From Nemopilema nomurai (taxonomy: Eukaryota > Cnidaria > Scyphozoa > Rhizostomeae > Rhizostomatidae), in contig ML133394.1 of the NCBI GenBank assembly GCA_003864495.1, forward strand, positions 1,736,001-1,800,000: a DNA stretch of 64,000 nucleotides. Direction: 5' to 3'. Below are positions 35,676-49,600 of the stretch, one piece after another (within the stretch, counting starts at the first letter, position 1; each line of letters begins with the position of its first letter). The notes under the pieces are model-generated. The model made no database searches. It saw nothing but the letters and a program-made list of their open reading frames with translations, and was not told where the DNA came from. Position numbers and translations under genes: made by a program.

Positions 35676-38004
35676 AACATTCTTACTTATACAAATTTGG
35701 ATTTTGTTCAATGGATGATAATTAGAGAGAGTATGATGTGACCAGTCTTCTGCCATTTTAGAATAATCTATAATGCTGTTGATGATTACAACATACACTG
35801 AGTTAAAATGATGGACAGAAATCTCATAATGTTATTCCTAAATTGATTGTAGTTTGCTACTGGGTAGTGATTATAACTTTTTTATCCTATATGCTTCTCA
35901 TGGTACATTGAAAACCCCTACCAACCCCATCCCCGTTCAGAAAACATGATCTTAAGTGTAGAGAAAATTATTTGGATATTAACAAAAATATTCTTATCTA
36001 GTCATAGCTTATGATGGTATTTGTGTAGCCTGTGTAATTTTTTTAGACCCTTTGTGCAGCTTTCATGAAGGTGTTTGGCTTTTAAAATGTAGGATACTAC
36101 TTTATAATATTACACTGGTACTTAAATTGCAGTACTTATTGTTTTTCCACCCAGTAAATAACAACTTATCCACTAAAAGCAGCTTTACTGGCTAGATAAA
36201 ACTTTCTGGAACTGGATAACTTGGGAATCCAAACAGAATGGTGTAAGAAGGAAACTGATTTCAAGCTTAGCGCGTATTATGCGTGGGAGCGTGGCGTGGT
36301 TTACATGCGGAGGAGCGTGATATTTACGGACCATTTACTAGCAATCGGATTTAGGGTCAAGATGATCGGGTGGCGAGGAAGCGTGATGCAACAGAACGAT
36401 ACCACATCGTAGTCTGTTCCTTCAAGAATGCTGTTGCAAGGAATTACATAAATATTTGCAGGGACTTTCGGATTATTGTGCATCGCTTGGTGATTATTCA
36501 AGAAACTGTTGGCATTCGAGCCGAGTGTACACATCAAACAAACGTCGTACTACGTGTCAGAAGCGGTAAAGATTTTTCCAGGTATAAGAAGTTAGGTAAA
36601 TATTTTTTCATCTACAAAATCGTCCTCGCGTTCCTAATCGCGGCTACGTGTTGATTTTCATAGATTGTCTAGCCACTTTTTATTGTTGAGAAGCGGGCGA
36701 TGAAAACGTCTCGAGGAACTGCTTTTGTTTTAGAAATGGACTGCGTACGCCTGAAAACCTAACGAGCACCTCCTTTGCCAAGGTATTTTTACGTCGTGGC
36801 GTCGAAATTCACGCCATGAATCTTGACGCAAGCCCGAACAGGCTAACGTGGTCATGTCGACAGTTGATCGATTCTAATATTTTTTATTGTCAAATTGAGC
36901 CGAGTGCTTGTAACTTCTTTGCTTGTGTTCTGGTTGCCCTCTAAAACGCTCCTCTTTTTCCTAATGCGTTGGTTGTGGTTTTTCTTACCTTTTGAAACTG
37001 TTACGCCATCACTGGTACGCGCAGAATTGTTCGTTTCGCGAACTTGTTCGAAACGTGGATGATTTTTCAGTGTCTGGTCCTGCATGCTCCCAGGTAACTG
37101 TCGCTTTTCCGTTGTCTGTCGTCAATTTTTGAAAAGATAATCTTAGAGTAGCGCTTGCGATTTACCGTCAGACTGCACTACGGTCTGCCCAGAAACCTTT
37201 TAGGAGAGAGGGGAGGTGTTATAGAAGCATCGAAATCTGGTGCATCGAAGGCAAATTAAAGCCTCAGGCGTGATCGTACGTTTCGTAGCCCTGTTCGTTT
37301 TCGCATGGCACGTCTCTTTTCAGTCGTCTGAAGTTGAAACCCCAGACTTTGGGATGTATATATTTTGTACTTTGTATTCACACCTTTGGTATTTTCATAT
37401 TTGCAATTGCTAGCCAATCAATAATATGTCTGGCAGCAGTAGTTTGCGCAACAATAAGATTCTTCTTTTCAGATCTCCGTTCCTCCGTCTCGGATTTTCT
37501 TTCGTTTTCTACAAACAAGAGAGATTTTCGCCAAAAGTCGCAGATATTCGCGGATAAGTAGTTATTACTGGGTTATCTTATCTTAAAAGTAGTTATCTTG
37601 CATGAAAATTTCGGTGATTTTCTTGAGAAACTCAAAATGTAATTCCTGTTGCTTTACAAGTCTAAACTTCTAGATTTTCCTCTTTCACTACAGTTGATAG
37701 TTGGTGCCATGGCCCTTCTTACTTCCAAAAACACGGATGTCTTTCCAAACCGAGATACGCATATCTGTGACGTAGCCGCTGTTTGTGTTCTCTAAAGTGA
37801 TTTTGCGCGAGAGTATAGTCGCTGCTAGTGTGAACTCTAGCATCCAGAAAAGCAATTATTTTTAGGCATTCCCATCTTAAGGTGTTTGCAATAACAAGGG
37901 TGTCTCTGCGATAAAAAGCGCAATTTTTGTGACGATGAAATGCGATAGCAAAGTTTAAAAAAAGGGAGTCGGTGAGGTGAAATGAAATCAGCATTGCATC
38001 ATCG
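35676..38004. other. Intergenic, no confident gene
   Basis: Contains the CDK10 3' UTR and AT-rich sequence. A 97-bp minus-strand stretch (37085-36989) begins with ATG (MQDQTLKNHPRFEQV) and ends at a good GTAAGA donor, but no partner exon was found. A 95-codon plus frame at 36370-36654 also lacks support. Nothing here is called as a gene. Confidence 0.4.
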
Positions 38005-38010
38005 TTTATT
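38005..38010 (-). terminator. Candidate poly(A) signal on the minus strand
   Basis: TTTATT on the given strand reads AATAAA on the minus strand. It sits 16 bases after the stop of the candidate terminal exon at 38027-38140, which makes the pair mutually supportive. Confidence 0.4.
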
Positions 38011-38026
38011 TAATTCTTTCTCTGGC

Positions 38027-38140
38027 TCACTGACCTACGTCATACCTAACCTCTCTTGATTCCAAACGGGCAGTGTATGGTCCATCCAGCATGTGTGCAG
38101 TCTGACCTTTGATCTTTCCATCGTCAAGTTTGACCTTAAG
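38027..38140 (-). CDS. Candidate terminal exon of an unidentified gene
   Basis: On the minus strand a good acceptor (pyrimidine-rich, TTTTTAG) at 38141 opens a 37-codon phase-0 frame. It reads LKVKLDDGKIKGQTAHMLDG, then PYTARLESREVRYDVGQ and stop, with AATAAA just after. Composition looks protein-like. I do not recognise the family and could not trace an upstream exon between 38141 and 39790. An alternative is an internal exon using the GTATGA donor 8 codons before the stop. It could also be chance. Confidence 0.35.
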   Translation of the reverse strand, partial: LKVKLDDGKIKGQTAHMLDGPYTARLESREVRYDVGQ

Positions 38141-39770
38141 CTAAAAATGAAAATGGTTCGATGTATCGAATGTTCGAGTTACCAGGATGCAACTGGAGCC
38201 AAGCAGCTTAAGTACTCAGTTTAAGAGACACTCAAAGCCAGTCCGAGTAATAAGCGTCCGGATCATCGTGGATGTGGCCTTACGTTAAAGACTTGATGAA
38301 ATTAGTCCGAGATATTCTGAGTGTGACTTTTATGAGGCCTTCTACCTGTAACCAAAAGAGAATCCGAAAATTCCGTCCGACTTCATAAAAGTCCGAGTTA
38401 CCCGGATTACAACAGAGACCAACTCCATGGAAATTGAGAATTACCTGATTCATTCAAACACTGTATTGATGCTCCATGAAGCTCGGTGAAGGATTCGCTT
38501 GATCAATTCGCTAATTCGGCAGCTGAGCTGATAGTATACTTGCTGCAACTGATTCTGATCTGCATTAAATGACGATTGAAATGCAAATGATGAAATGATC
38601 AAGATCAAATGATCAGACTACCATGTCTAATTGGTTCATTTAGAAGATTTGCGAAGAGCGATTAAACGCTGAATCGTATATCAACAAGAGAAGATTAAAC
38701 ACTGTAAGCATCAGATGATCACCTTTTTATAGCTTGCATGTTGTAATACTTCCTGAAAAGGAGTTCGCATCTGATGCTGCTAATACTCCATGCCAAGGAT
38801 TATCTTGTTTGCAGCATTAAAAATGCAACATACAAACGCGTGAGGTATTTCACCCTGTTGCGAGATGTGTAAGATACAACAGGCACCTTCACTAGTGATT
38901 GCCTTTTGTGACAATGGAATATGTGCCAATTACACTTTTGATGTCACCGTCGAAGTGGCATCATTCAATATGTTTCAATAATTTAGTTTGCAAAGTTAAA
39001 ATACATAACGAGCAGTCTCTTACAACAAAATAAGAGTGCGCGAAGGGAAGCGATTCTGGTTTATGATGGCCAAAGATTTTAACTGCAACAATTTGTGCAC
39101 AAATGTTTGAGCGAATTATTGCAATGATCTTTGAATGTATTGCTTTTAAATGTTTATCCGAATCCCTGGCAAATGACTCTTCGAGACGAAGATAATCTAA
39201 AAATACAATTCGTTGGTAAAGTGAACATCATAGGTGCAATATGTTCGGTTAATAGCTCATACTTAATTACTTGCTGGTCTAGGTTCATATTCGCTGTACT
39301 ATTGCAACATCGCTGTGATCATTACCACTGTTCTGATGTTATGGGTGTAAAAAATACGTTTTTATGATCTTCTATTTTATCTAATGTACTCGTAAATTGT
39401 GCATAAGCCAGCTGTAAGCTACATGTTTAGCTCCCAAAGAAGTGCCAATTAATTCCTTTTGATTTTGGCCCATGAAAAATTGGATATTTTGATAGTACAT
39501 TGAAGTCATTTCTCTCCCTCTGTCCCCATCAGATGATATCGAGCTATACTCTTTGGGTATTGATTCAAATACCCTGAAGTTCACATAAACCGAACCTGTT
39601 TACATTATTGTATTTAGAAGCAATGACTCAACTTCCACCCTCACTTATACTTTCCTACTTGCCTTTATATTGGGTCATCCAGTCCCGTTGAAATCTAAAG
39701 CAGACAACATTTAGGTAGATTCGCTTATCCAAGTCCTCCTAATAAGTTGATACATATATGACTCTTTTAG
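38141..39770. other. Intergenic, no gene seen
   Basis: AT-rich sequence before the first unknown paralogue. Short related segments with GTCCGAGTTACCCGGATTAC-like text occur near 38173, 38239 and 38388, possibly fragments of a dispersed repeat. No exon was supported. Confidence 0.4.
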
Positions 39771-39790
39771 ATCTCGCCTTATCGCCCAAA

Positions 39791-41978
39791 ATGTCTGTAC
39801 ACGTTCCGATATCCGATGCCAGTTTGGAGGATATGTGTGCCATCTCGTTGGAGCATAAAGATGACTTCTGCGTGAGTCCTCCGTTTGGTTTTCACACCGC
39901 AGAGAACACGGGCAAGATGACGTGCCAGGACAGTTCAGTGATTGTCTTGGTTCGTGACAGCAAATTTGAGGGACGCGATGTCATTATTGAGGTACATTTA
40001 TTTAGCCAGTGATTTCATGACCCTTTTCCATGACCATTCTCCACATGTCAGTGTTCTTTTAGACTGTTCCAAAATACAATTTCAAAACTTTCAAAAACAC
40101 TTTTTTAAGAATAACTTCTGATTAAATTTAAATTTTCCATGATGGAAATCTTGTCATTCTGCCTTATGAATATGTGAATAAAATCCTAGAAGCTCTTAAG
40201 GAAGCAATTCCTAAATTACTGTTTTGTGTATTTGATCCTACGAATCTTCAGATGCTTAAATACATTGATTTCCGAAATTCAATTCTACGAGCACTGAAGA
40301 ATGAAACATTCCTTCCGAAATTTTGGTCAAAACTTAAAATAATTCAGGCTTGATTACATGACATAATCCTTTTTAAAATGAAATCTTGACTTGCACAAGA
40401 TCGTAATAGCCCCCATGTATAGCTGAAATTTCCATGCCTTCAGCACTTTTCAGAAAACTCTTGAAGAATAGATTGTCGCAGCAGTTTACAGCAGCAGTAT
40501 TTGTATATATATACATCAATGTGTTTTTCTCAGGTGAATGATTTCACTGAGGTTCGAACTATTCGGAAACTTATATCCAAGAAGCCAATATTGACCACTG
40601 CACATTGTCACCAGACTATCAGCCGAGTATATGGGAAGACAGACGCCGAGCCATCAGTTGTATTGAAAACCGTGGACTACGTTGTCCTTATCAACACGTC
40701 ACACCCACTTATAAAAGAACAGTTCGAGATTGCTTTCCAAAAGGCGGAAGATTTTTTGAAGGAAAGGAAAAATTTCAGAATAACGGTAAGGAAAACATTC
40801 ATTTATCACAAAGTAAGAAAAAACAAAAGGCACCATGTAAATTGCTGTTTTTTGCAGCCGTGAAAAGAAGTGCTGATTATGTTGATTTTTATTCAATGGC
40901 ATTTAATTGCTTGCTCATTTTCGAGTCTTCTTGAGGTCGTCTTCATCAGCAAGAACAATAAACAATGGGTCTCTTAAGCCTATTTAGCTGTTCTTTTAAC
41001 TTACAAGGAACTTGTTGTAGTTCGGTGTCCCCATCGCCCCACTGCATGCGCAGGGAAAACACGAATTTCCTTCTCTTGTAGATTGCCTTCAGTGATTCTG
41101 TTCGAAATTTCATCGATGCGATATTGATAGAGGAAGGAGGACAAATAGTAGGCCAAACGAACGTGTGGAATTGTGACATCATCATTGCCCATGGGCTGGT
41201 GAAACCGAGATGTGCTGATCATTTCTTCGCGTGCAAAAACAAATGCCAGACGGCCCTCTGGTGTCTCTGTTTTCCATTTTGCATTGTGACAGGTCTCCCG
41301 TATCTTTTATACAAGAAGTGCTTCCTGTAAGTCACCTTATTTCGACGGTAGTGTATCTCGAAGTTAGTCTGTAATTGATCTGGTCTGTATCTTGTCCTTG
41401 GTGCTAACTCTGAATGGAAACATCTTCTTGATTTTTAAAAGTAATTTAACTTGTTTGAAATGCTCCAAAGACTAAGAGACTGACATATTCTCATGACTGA
41501 AGTGAATACAAAAAGACCCAGGTGCATTTAGGCATTTTGCTGGGCATAAAACATAAAATGCAGGCTGTGCATGTCATGATGCGAAGATGAAATGTGTTTT
41601 TCCATATTAATCGGCCTATTTGAGTAGCTCATGCTCCGTTTCATTTCTTCAGCATTAGGTCATACCTTCATTCAATTATTGATTGTTATCATCTACCACA
41701 ATCTGGATGAAGAAGCTTTTACTCCTCCATTCTTGGCCGCATGTTTACGACATTTGATGTAGGACCTATGAAACCGAGTTATCCGGTACTAGCAGTCTGA
41801 CCAGGTCCATTCTGACCCGGTATCTTCAATTCACCTCGAAACCTTGGCGATTGATATGACTAACGATGCACCGGGCATTTCATGTGACATTCTGCCTTTG
41901 TGCGTTTTAGGGGCTGCAAAGATGAAACCATTAAGCAAGTGGTTCCGGTCACCTATCACGATGGACCGTTTCTCTTTG
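39791..41978 (+). CDS. Unknown Cys-rich hydrophobic-segment protein, copy A (3' end uncertain)
   Basis: Not recognised. Exons: 39791-39991, 40534-40785, 41082-41326 and 41911-41978, with phases 0, 0, 2 and 1 at their ends. This exactly matches the phases of copy B at 46.6-49.9 kb; the fourth exon is 68 bp in both. The start MSVHVPISDASLE follows an acceptor-like TTTTAG at 39770, so a 5' UTR intron is possible. Shared features with B: VIVLVRDSKFEG, YVVLINTSH ... FLKERKNFRIT, VWNCDIIIAHG, and a Cys-rich hydrophobic run CLCFPFCIVTGLPYLLYKKC (a possible membrane or lipid-modified anchor), then DGPFLFG. The fourth exon ends at a GTGAGA donor, so at least one more exon is needed; the open exon at 44.6 kb is a candidate. 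No signal peptide was seen. Confidence 0.7.
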
Positions 41979-44611
41979 GTGAGATCATCTTTTTTGTAAT
42001 GCCATAGCCTTGCTTGCAACTCGGGCAGACGCCAAAACAGATTCAAATAATTGTATTTGATTGCATGTGTCTTTAGGCTGCTCCTTCTTTAGACACGAAC
42101 TATTTTTGTGCCTTTTGGGATGCAATATTGTTATCATCAATTCCTGCTACTTATATTATATATTTCATAGCCCCAAATTTCAAGCTTATTTTCCTGTTTC
42201 GTTACATTATTTTTAACCTTTTACGATTACTATTTTTCGAAGGGTTTGACATTCTAAGTCTTCTGTACCCGCCAAAGCACGCCTTGTCGGCCACCAGCCA
42301 ATACCCTTCATGCAGTGACCAACAAGTGTTCGAAAATAATACTGCGCTCATTACCAGGCCCTTCAAACGATCCGATGTATAACGGAAAGGAAAGGATACC
42401 CAATTCCCGAAGCAAGCGATGACAGACATGAACTTATGCAGTGAGGTTGCACTGCCCTTAATCATAGCACACAATTCCGTTCGGGCGGAGTTTGTCTTCG
42501 ATGCGGAGTCTTCTACCATTCAGCTATAACCGAGTTCCCTTCGTAAATATTTACGTGAGTAATATGGGACGCTCAAAAGTATGGACAATATCTTTTTTAT
42601 GGCATGACTCTGTCTCTAATGTCAGTTGGAATTGTTTTGGTGTTGTAGAATCAGTTCCCCTTGCCATGGGTTCATGGAACCTTTATGTAGTGGGTGCTTA
42701 GAAGAGGGGAACTGTTGACCTTTTGGGGGCAGTAAGCTTGAATGGCAAAAATCGCCGCCAATGCAAAAGATTCAACGTTTATAGAGTTAGCACGGCTTGT
42801 TATTATCGATAATAGTTTTTCAGATCCGTTTGATTTCCAAATCCTTTCCAAACATTTTTGATAGGAAAAAGTCCCGTGAAACGCAATGCACTTTTTGGCA
42901 GCTTTTGTCACTCAGGGGAATATTGTAACAGCCACTTGGTGAGTTGATGACCTGGCTCAATCGTTTGAGCAGAACCTCAAACTTCTTTCAGAGGAGACAG
43001 TCACACAAAGAGGATGCTTCCATAAAGGATGTTCCTTTTTGCCTATAACTTCTGTGTCTTTATTAGCACGTTTATTAGTGTCTTTTATTAAGTCTATTAG
43101 CTTCGCCATTCAAGTATTTACTGCACGATCTAGCAGCTCACTTGAAGCTTCTCGCCAAATAGGTCGTTATTGTCTTGTATGCACTGTTACATCATTAGAA
43201 AAATTTTGGCATTTGAAATTGGACTTCAGAAGAGTTGGAAATGCGCCCTGTGTGCTCTCTTGCTTATACTTAGTATCCTGTTGCAACCGAGATATACTCT
43301 CAAAATAGTCCGTACGCTCTGTTTTGATGTATTTTGATGAATGTTTACTTCCGTATATAACTTTAACTGAACAGTATTTAAAGATACTGTATGATAGCAA
43401 GAGATCGACTTTTGTGATGAATGAATTGTATTTCCATGCATGTTATCATAAACATTATCCACAAACTAGAAAAGCTGCTTTGAACTTTGCATTCATAGTT
43501 TTAGACTGCCGGCCGTTTTATCAAAATCTGTCAGCCACTGTGCTTGTTATTTTCTTTTACTGAGATGAGAACGTCAAAGTCGCTATACTCGCAATTGAAG
43601 TAGGTTCCTCTAGCAGTTGCAAAGGAAACTGCATATGAATTTACAAGACAATTATACATGGATTTATTGCTAGTTTTGTTGTTGTGGATGCAGTAATTGA
43701 AACTAGCCAGCTATGGCTAGAATTCTTAAGTTAATTTCTACACTAACCCAATCATTGTAGCTTTGCAATTGTTGCTTTTGCTGTGCGCTTTGGTGGCCTC
43801 AAACAACAAACAAACAGCACAGATTGGCTTATTATGGTTTCCATTGTTTATATGGAACCAAGAAAAAATGACAAAAAGTAGTTTTCTGTTGCTACGATGG
43901 CGGGTTTAATGCACCAAAAACAAAATTTTCACGTTTTTTATACCAAAGTGTTTTGCATAAGTGATGCTCAGTTCTGTAACACAGTACAGAGCTAAATCTT
44001 TGAAACCTAAGAAAGTTGAAAAATGTTATAAACGAAATTTCAAAAGAAATTCAAAACAGAAATGAAATATTTTAATTTATGAAACTGATTTGTTGAAAAG
44101 GAAGCTTTAGAGTGAGGGGTGGGCCCCACCAGCGTTCCTGGCTAGATTATCTGACCAGTTTTGTGACATTGTTACACCCAAACTGGAATTTGCAGATTAA
44201 GTAAAAAAATCTGCATGCATTGAGGATTGAGGGCGTATCCCCACACAGAGTGAGGAGAGTCCCCAACTGTCTGTAATTCCAGGCAAAAGGAATCACGGGG
44301 TGTGGTCACATCGAGAGGAAGGACCAGGACAATGCTCGATAAGCATAAAGCTTCTCAGTGACTTAAAAACTACCTATGGATGCTAGATAGAAATAAATAC
44401 AAAAAAATACTAATACTAAAGATACTAATACGAGAACGAAGGAGACAGAGAAATAGTGGCTGACCTTGATTAAGATCGTGTAAAAGCTCGTAAATTTGTC
44501 CGGAAGAATTTGTATGTGCTTCATGAGCATGCGTGTACCTACTTGCCCATTAATCACTCATGCAGTCGGTTCCTTAAAGGCGTGATTTGTTTCAGCATTA
44601 TTGCTCTGCAG
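41979..44611. other. Probable intron or intergenic, no exon seen
   Basis: About 2.6 kb after the fourth exon of copy A. Open frames here are short, overlap on both strands, and lack splice or family support. A segment resembling the last exon of copy B was looked for and not found. Confidence 0.4.
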
Positions 44612-44637
44612 TGATTTTTTTGTTTATTCAACTGCAG

Positions 44638-44916
44638 TATGCTTCACCAACCATCCCTTTGTCACTAAAAATGGTTATTCAGCTGAGCAAGCAGAATGTT
44701 ATTTCTAATGGATCTGCCAATCGAAAGTTGAATATCTACGTTTTTGACTTGCAAGAATTACAGCAAAATTTTGGACTGACTGTTGGATTTGATAAATCGA
44801 TGTTTCCCGCGGATTCATCTCGTCAAAGGCTGGGGGAAAACTTTGGCGGAGCAGATGATTTTCACCATAGATGGGAGAACGTCTATTACAGGTGGAACAG
44901 CATGTATTACAAGTAA
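44638..44916 (+). CDS. Unassigned open exon, possibly the end of copy A
   Basis: After a pyrimidine-rich tract and CTGCAG, 92 codons stay open, with protein-like content (KLNIYVFDLQELQQNFG, VGFDKSMFPADSSRQRLGEN, DDFHHRWENVYYRWNSMYYK), then TAA. Copy A needs an acceptor in phase 1. The CAG at 44609-44611 would join in frame (start 44612), while the stronger-looking CAG at 44635-44637 would not. The stop also lies in a donor-like AAGTAAGC, so the exon could continue. I do not recognise the protein, and it does not resemble the last exon of copy B. Confidence 0.4.
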   Translation, partial: YASPTIPLSLKMVIQLSKQNVISNGSANRKLNIYVFDLQELQQNFGLTVGFDKSMFPADSSRQRLGENFGGADDFHHRWENVYYRWNSMYYK

Positions 44917-46607
44917 GCTTGGATTTTTATAAATATTCCCCAACTTTTTTCTGAGGAACGTATAGACATTGGAAGCTGTAGTGACCCAGTCTTCGTTGAG
45001 TACAATGTTGCGTCCAGCAGTGTCTTCTAGAAATTCTCCAAGTTGTACTCTTGTCTTTGTACAATGACAATCACTGATCATACCCAAAGCTTTTGAATTT
45101 TGAAAGCAATAGAGAGTGTGAATAGGGAGATGGAGAATAGAGAAGGCGCTTAACTCCATTTAATCAATGCTCTTTCCCACCATTTTACTCTTTGTCGAAG
45201 GCTACATCGCAGGGCCCACGCCATTGGAGGGTCAAGGGGGCCACGGCTCCCCCACTTTTTGCGAAGAAAATAATTCAAATATAGTGTAGAACCTCTTAAA
45301 AGGTGGGTTTCACAAACGTGAGTTCTTTGTTGGCAGAAATCCTCAAAAATACGGCAACGGCGGATAAGATCAAAATTCTCCTTTTTATGGCAATGATACG
45401 ACTAACGGCTAATAGCAAGTTCGACAATAACGACACGGCTTCAACAGGCACGACAAATAGCGACAGAGCTCCTAGCAGTACAGCAAAACTTTCGACAAGA
45501 CTACCCCTAACTTATGAAACAACCCTTTTTATAACCTGAGCGAACCTTAAAATAATAATTACGTAATACAAAAAACATCTTTACAGACGCTGATGCAATC
45601 ACAGCGCAATGGTGCAAATGTCACGTGATACTGTCCGTAAGGGAACCCTGTGTCGTTACAATAGCCATAAAAATAGCAGATTCGAGTCACTTAATTCAAG
45701 TTTAATTCATTAGCTATGCCCCCCACTTTCAAATTTGTAACGTAGGCCATGTATGGAGGGGCAAGTCAGTGCTTATAATCACGGACGCACTTGGGGTTAA
45801 TCACACTTAAATCACAAGTCAATCACATTAATCACTAGTGATTATTCATCTCGCTAAACCATTTTCAGGATTGATCTGTCTCTCGGACTACATTTCATAA
45901 AAGGTCGTAGAACTAATTAAAAGAAATACCTTTAAAAATGTTCCAAATAAAGCATGTATATATTAATAAACTATAAACAGCAACTATGAATAAATGAATG
46001 CCTTGTTCTAAAGGTGGGCGGGGCTAAAATCATATGCTAAAATAGAAGAGAAAATAATATAAGAGTAAAGCTGGTTATGATTGAATTCAGAATAGCCATA
46101 TATCGGTCATGCCTAAAGGAAAAAGCCAAAAGTGGTAAAATCTAATGCCTCCACCGTACCTAGCAAACAAACAAATAGGCGAAGTGTCCCCCAACAACTT
46201 CGGCACAATGCGAAGGCGCGTTTTGATTTACTAGGAAGTTATCCAGTTACCCGGTCAAGGAAGGCCCGGTAAGGCGTTTTTAATAATTCTTCCGTGTATT
46301 TTAGGGTGCATCTTTTCATATCTTTTAATAATTCGTGTTTTTTGATTGCCGTATATTTGACAAATCAATCTTGCATTTTCGAAACCGAAACAAAGAAACG
46401 TGCAAATTTGCTTCAGATTTTACTCTCAACCAGACGACCACTGGAGCTATTTTCGTTGAACTTTTGCTTGGAGATCTCTACTGTACCAATGTTATTAGAG
46501 GGCATATAACCATGCTGATTGATCTTTGCTTAACCTTGCTTTATTGACCTGCCACAGTCTTTATTGCTCTCATTTATAACGGCAGTTTTGGATGCACCCC
46601 GAAGATA
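44917..46607. other. Intergenic, no confident gene
   Basis: Includes a stretch near 45210-45270 (GGGGGCCACGGCTCCCCCAC) typical of decayed dispersed repeats. A 70-codon frame at 46335-46547 has no splice support. Confidence 0.4.
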
Positions 46608-49600
46608 ATGGCGACGAACGTAGTAACAGGCATCATGTGTATCATGGAGAAATCTGAATTCCAGAGAAGCAGCCCTATTGGTTGGCGCGATGTTGGTAGC
46701 AAGCGATCAAATGTCGATGATGAATTCACCGTTTTGGTTCAAGACGACGACTTTCAAGGAATGGATACAACATTTGTTGTAAGTTGAGAGGCCAAACCTT
46801 TGTCATGTTGTGTTGTCATTAGCAGTTATCAGTTGCAAGCCAGAACCGATTTCTTAAGGGCGTCATGGATGTAGGATCCCCCCCCATTTGAATACTATGA
46901 CTTCAACACTTGTTGACTTATTTGCAGCAACTTTGTTATGAACATATTTTTTTCTCCCAAGGTACATCTAAATCTAAATAACTATACCAAGCCCCACTTT
47001 TTCTTTTCATCTTGTCTATTTGTCGTCCATGAAACCTTTTGTCGATTTTGTAAAATTGGATTGCAAAATTTTTTCCTCCACACATGTATTGGTATTGGTA
47101 TCGGTAACAGAGCTTATTTTTTGAATAACTAAGCTATGATGAAGCTGATTTTTTTATTATTAAAAAAACTGGATAAAACCATGAAAAACAATTCTTGTTT
47201 GACATTGAAAAGACGTATGATACCCTGAAAAGTTAGAGCAATTGAAGTTATTGAACATTCAGTCTTCCGGTTTTTATTTTGTCAGTCTCAAAGCCAGTCA
47301 CATTTTTATTTTGAACAAGAACTTTTGCACAATTTCACTTCAAAGAGTTAACCAAATGATCAAGAAATCTGGCAGATGTTCAAGTAGCCCTGTACCACTG
47401 CAGAGTTTAGAAGTTAATTTGACAAGGTTTTAGGTGTCAGCTAATAAAATTTCTTGTTATGAGGATTATTGCTAAGTAGTAATACAAAACCATTGGCAGG
47501 TTAGGGGATCACTTAAAATGATAATCTTGTTTCCTTTTGAAGGAAACTTCCAAAACTAGACATTTGTAACATTTTATCTTGAGAAGCAGACATCTTTTCA
47601 GCCAATTTGTTGTTGTTTCTAACAGTTGAACAGCAGAGAAGATCTTGAAAGAACACAAGATGTTATATTGCGAAGGCCTTTGTTTACAGTTGCAAAATGC
47701 CAGAAGCCATATGATGACTCAACGGACAGTGAAAGTAGTGTGTCCTACCTTAGAACTGAATATGTAGTTCTTGTTAACACTGGTAATGCAGAAGTGAATG
47801 GAGTGTTCGCAAGAGCGTTTGAGTTGGCTGGGAGACTTTTAGATGAAGGGAAGAATTTCCGAATAACGGTTTGTATTTTTCTTTACTTTTCAATGTCCTT
47901 ATCTATTACTTGTTACATGTTACAAGATAGTGATTGTCATTAATGAAAAGCAGAGGTATGTGTCATGCTTCATAGGTTAATGAATGAGAGAATGTCTTTC
48001 TGTTAAATGGTATGCAAATGTAATTACTATCACCTTGTAATTTGAGAAGCAATTGAATCTCTTTGGGAGGGATAAAAAGGGAGCTTAGCTCTTTTGGTAG
48101 GGAAGAATTTTTTCTTTATACTCACACACAGTTTATTGTTGCTTCTTCTTTGAATTTGAACCATCTTTTTATCAAACTTGGTGTCAGCTAATGCTTAGGG
48201 ATTGTTTTTGCAAACCCTGGATCAGAATATACAAATCTAGCCATGCTGATTTGTGTGCCCAAATATCAATTTATGTGGTGTAGCATGCAGTACCTAGTAT
48301 CCTTTCCGCCATTGTTTTTGTAATGCACTGATTCATGCCTTTTAAACCTAAAAAGTTCATCAAGTATAGATTCATTCAGTTGCAATTCAGACTGCAAATT
48401 TATCCACATTTGCCATAATTGGGTGTGTTTTTGCGTCATTCTGTGCCATTTGACATATTGGTGTCTTAGATATGGCTATTGCTTTGATGCAGTTAAGTTG
48501 TGTATACACCATTTATCTATTTTGCATTTATCCTGCATTTATTTATTCTATTTTGCATCTATAAGACACTTTTCCCTCTTCAGATATATCTCCTATTTCA
48601 AGTCACAGCCACAAATTTCCCTCTTACCCGCGATGAAAAGCACTCTGCTCATTGCTGGCTATGACCTTGGCGTTTTTTTAGATATATGTGTTTTGAAAAT
48701 GTTAGGCAGGCAGTTGACGTCATCTGCCCTTGAATGCGACTCACTTTCACCTTTAACAGTCCAATTGAGTTCCCTATCACTCAATACTGCTTTATAAAGT
48801 TTTTGCTTGAACATGGTTTATTACTGCCAAGCATTTTGTTTGTTTAGGTCTCTTTGAGCGAATCAGTGAAGGCCTATTACAATGCAAATGTCCATGCCAC
48901 TGGTGAGGATAATCGCCTGACGCAAGTTTGGGGCTGCGATATCTTCTTGACACATGGTGTCGGGGCTCCCAACTGGGCCGATACAAACTTCACCTGTCAA
49001 ACTGCTCCCCAGATTGCCTGCTGGATAGTTTGTTTTCCTTTTTGCTTGTTTACTGGAGTCCCATACTTGTGCTACAAGAAATGTGTCAAGTATGTAAATC
49101 CTGTTTTCTTGGCACCTCTTCGCAATCTTTTATTTAGATATTTTTTCACTTTGAAGAGGTCTTTTGCATCACCTTGATGGATAGAGATGGAAATGTGTTT
49201 ACATATTAAAGAAATTCTTCATCTTCTCTTCCTCTACCTTAGAAAGTTAGAAATCTAGTACCAGTTGATTTTTAGTTAAACTTTAACTTACCCCAGCATA
49301 TTTTATGTCATGAGAAGACTAGTCTTTTATCACTGCAATGTATCGCTAAATATTCTCGTCATGCAAATTTTTCGTAGGAGACTTCGACTGTGATTTCTGT
49401 TTAACATTGAGTTTTTTTGTCAAGTATCTTTTCTATGTGCAAAAGTGTTTGCCTTAGTATTTGCTGGATTTTTTCCCTTCCTTTTTAGATTGTCACTTTG
49501 ACCTAGTTAGTATTTTATGTGTGCTTTCGCTCTATATCTTTCCAACTTTTCATCATGTTCACTATTGTTCCGATTTTTCTTTCTCACCATTATTTATAGT

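Noticed and set aside
36989..37085. Possible first coding exon on the minus strand (MQDQTLKNHPRF... then GTAAGA)
   Set aside because: No partner exon with matching phase was found in the following 1.3 kb, and the frame also runs through the donor. Not enough support.
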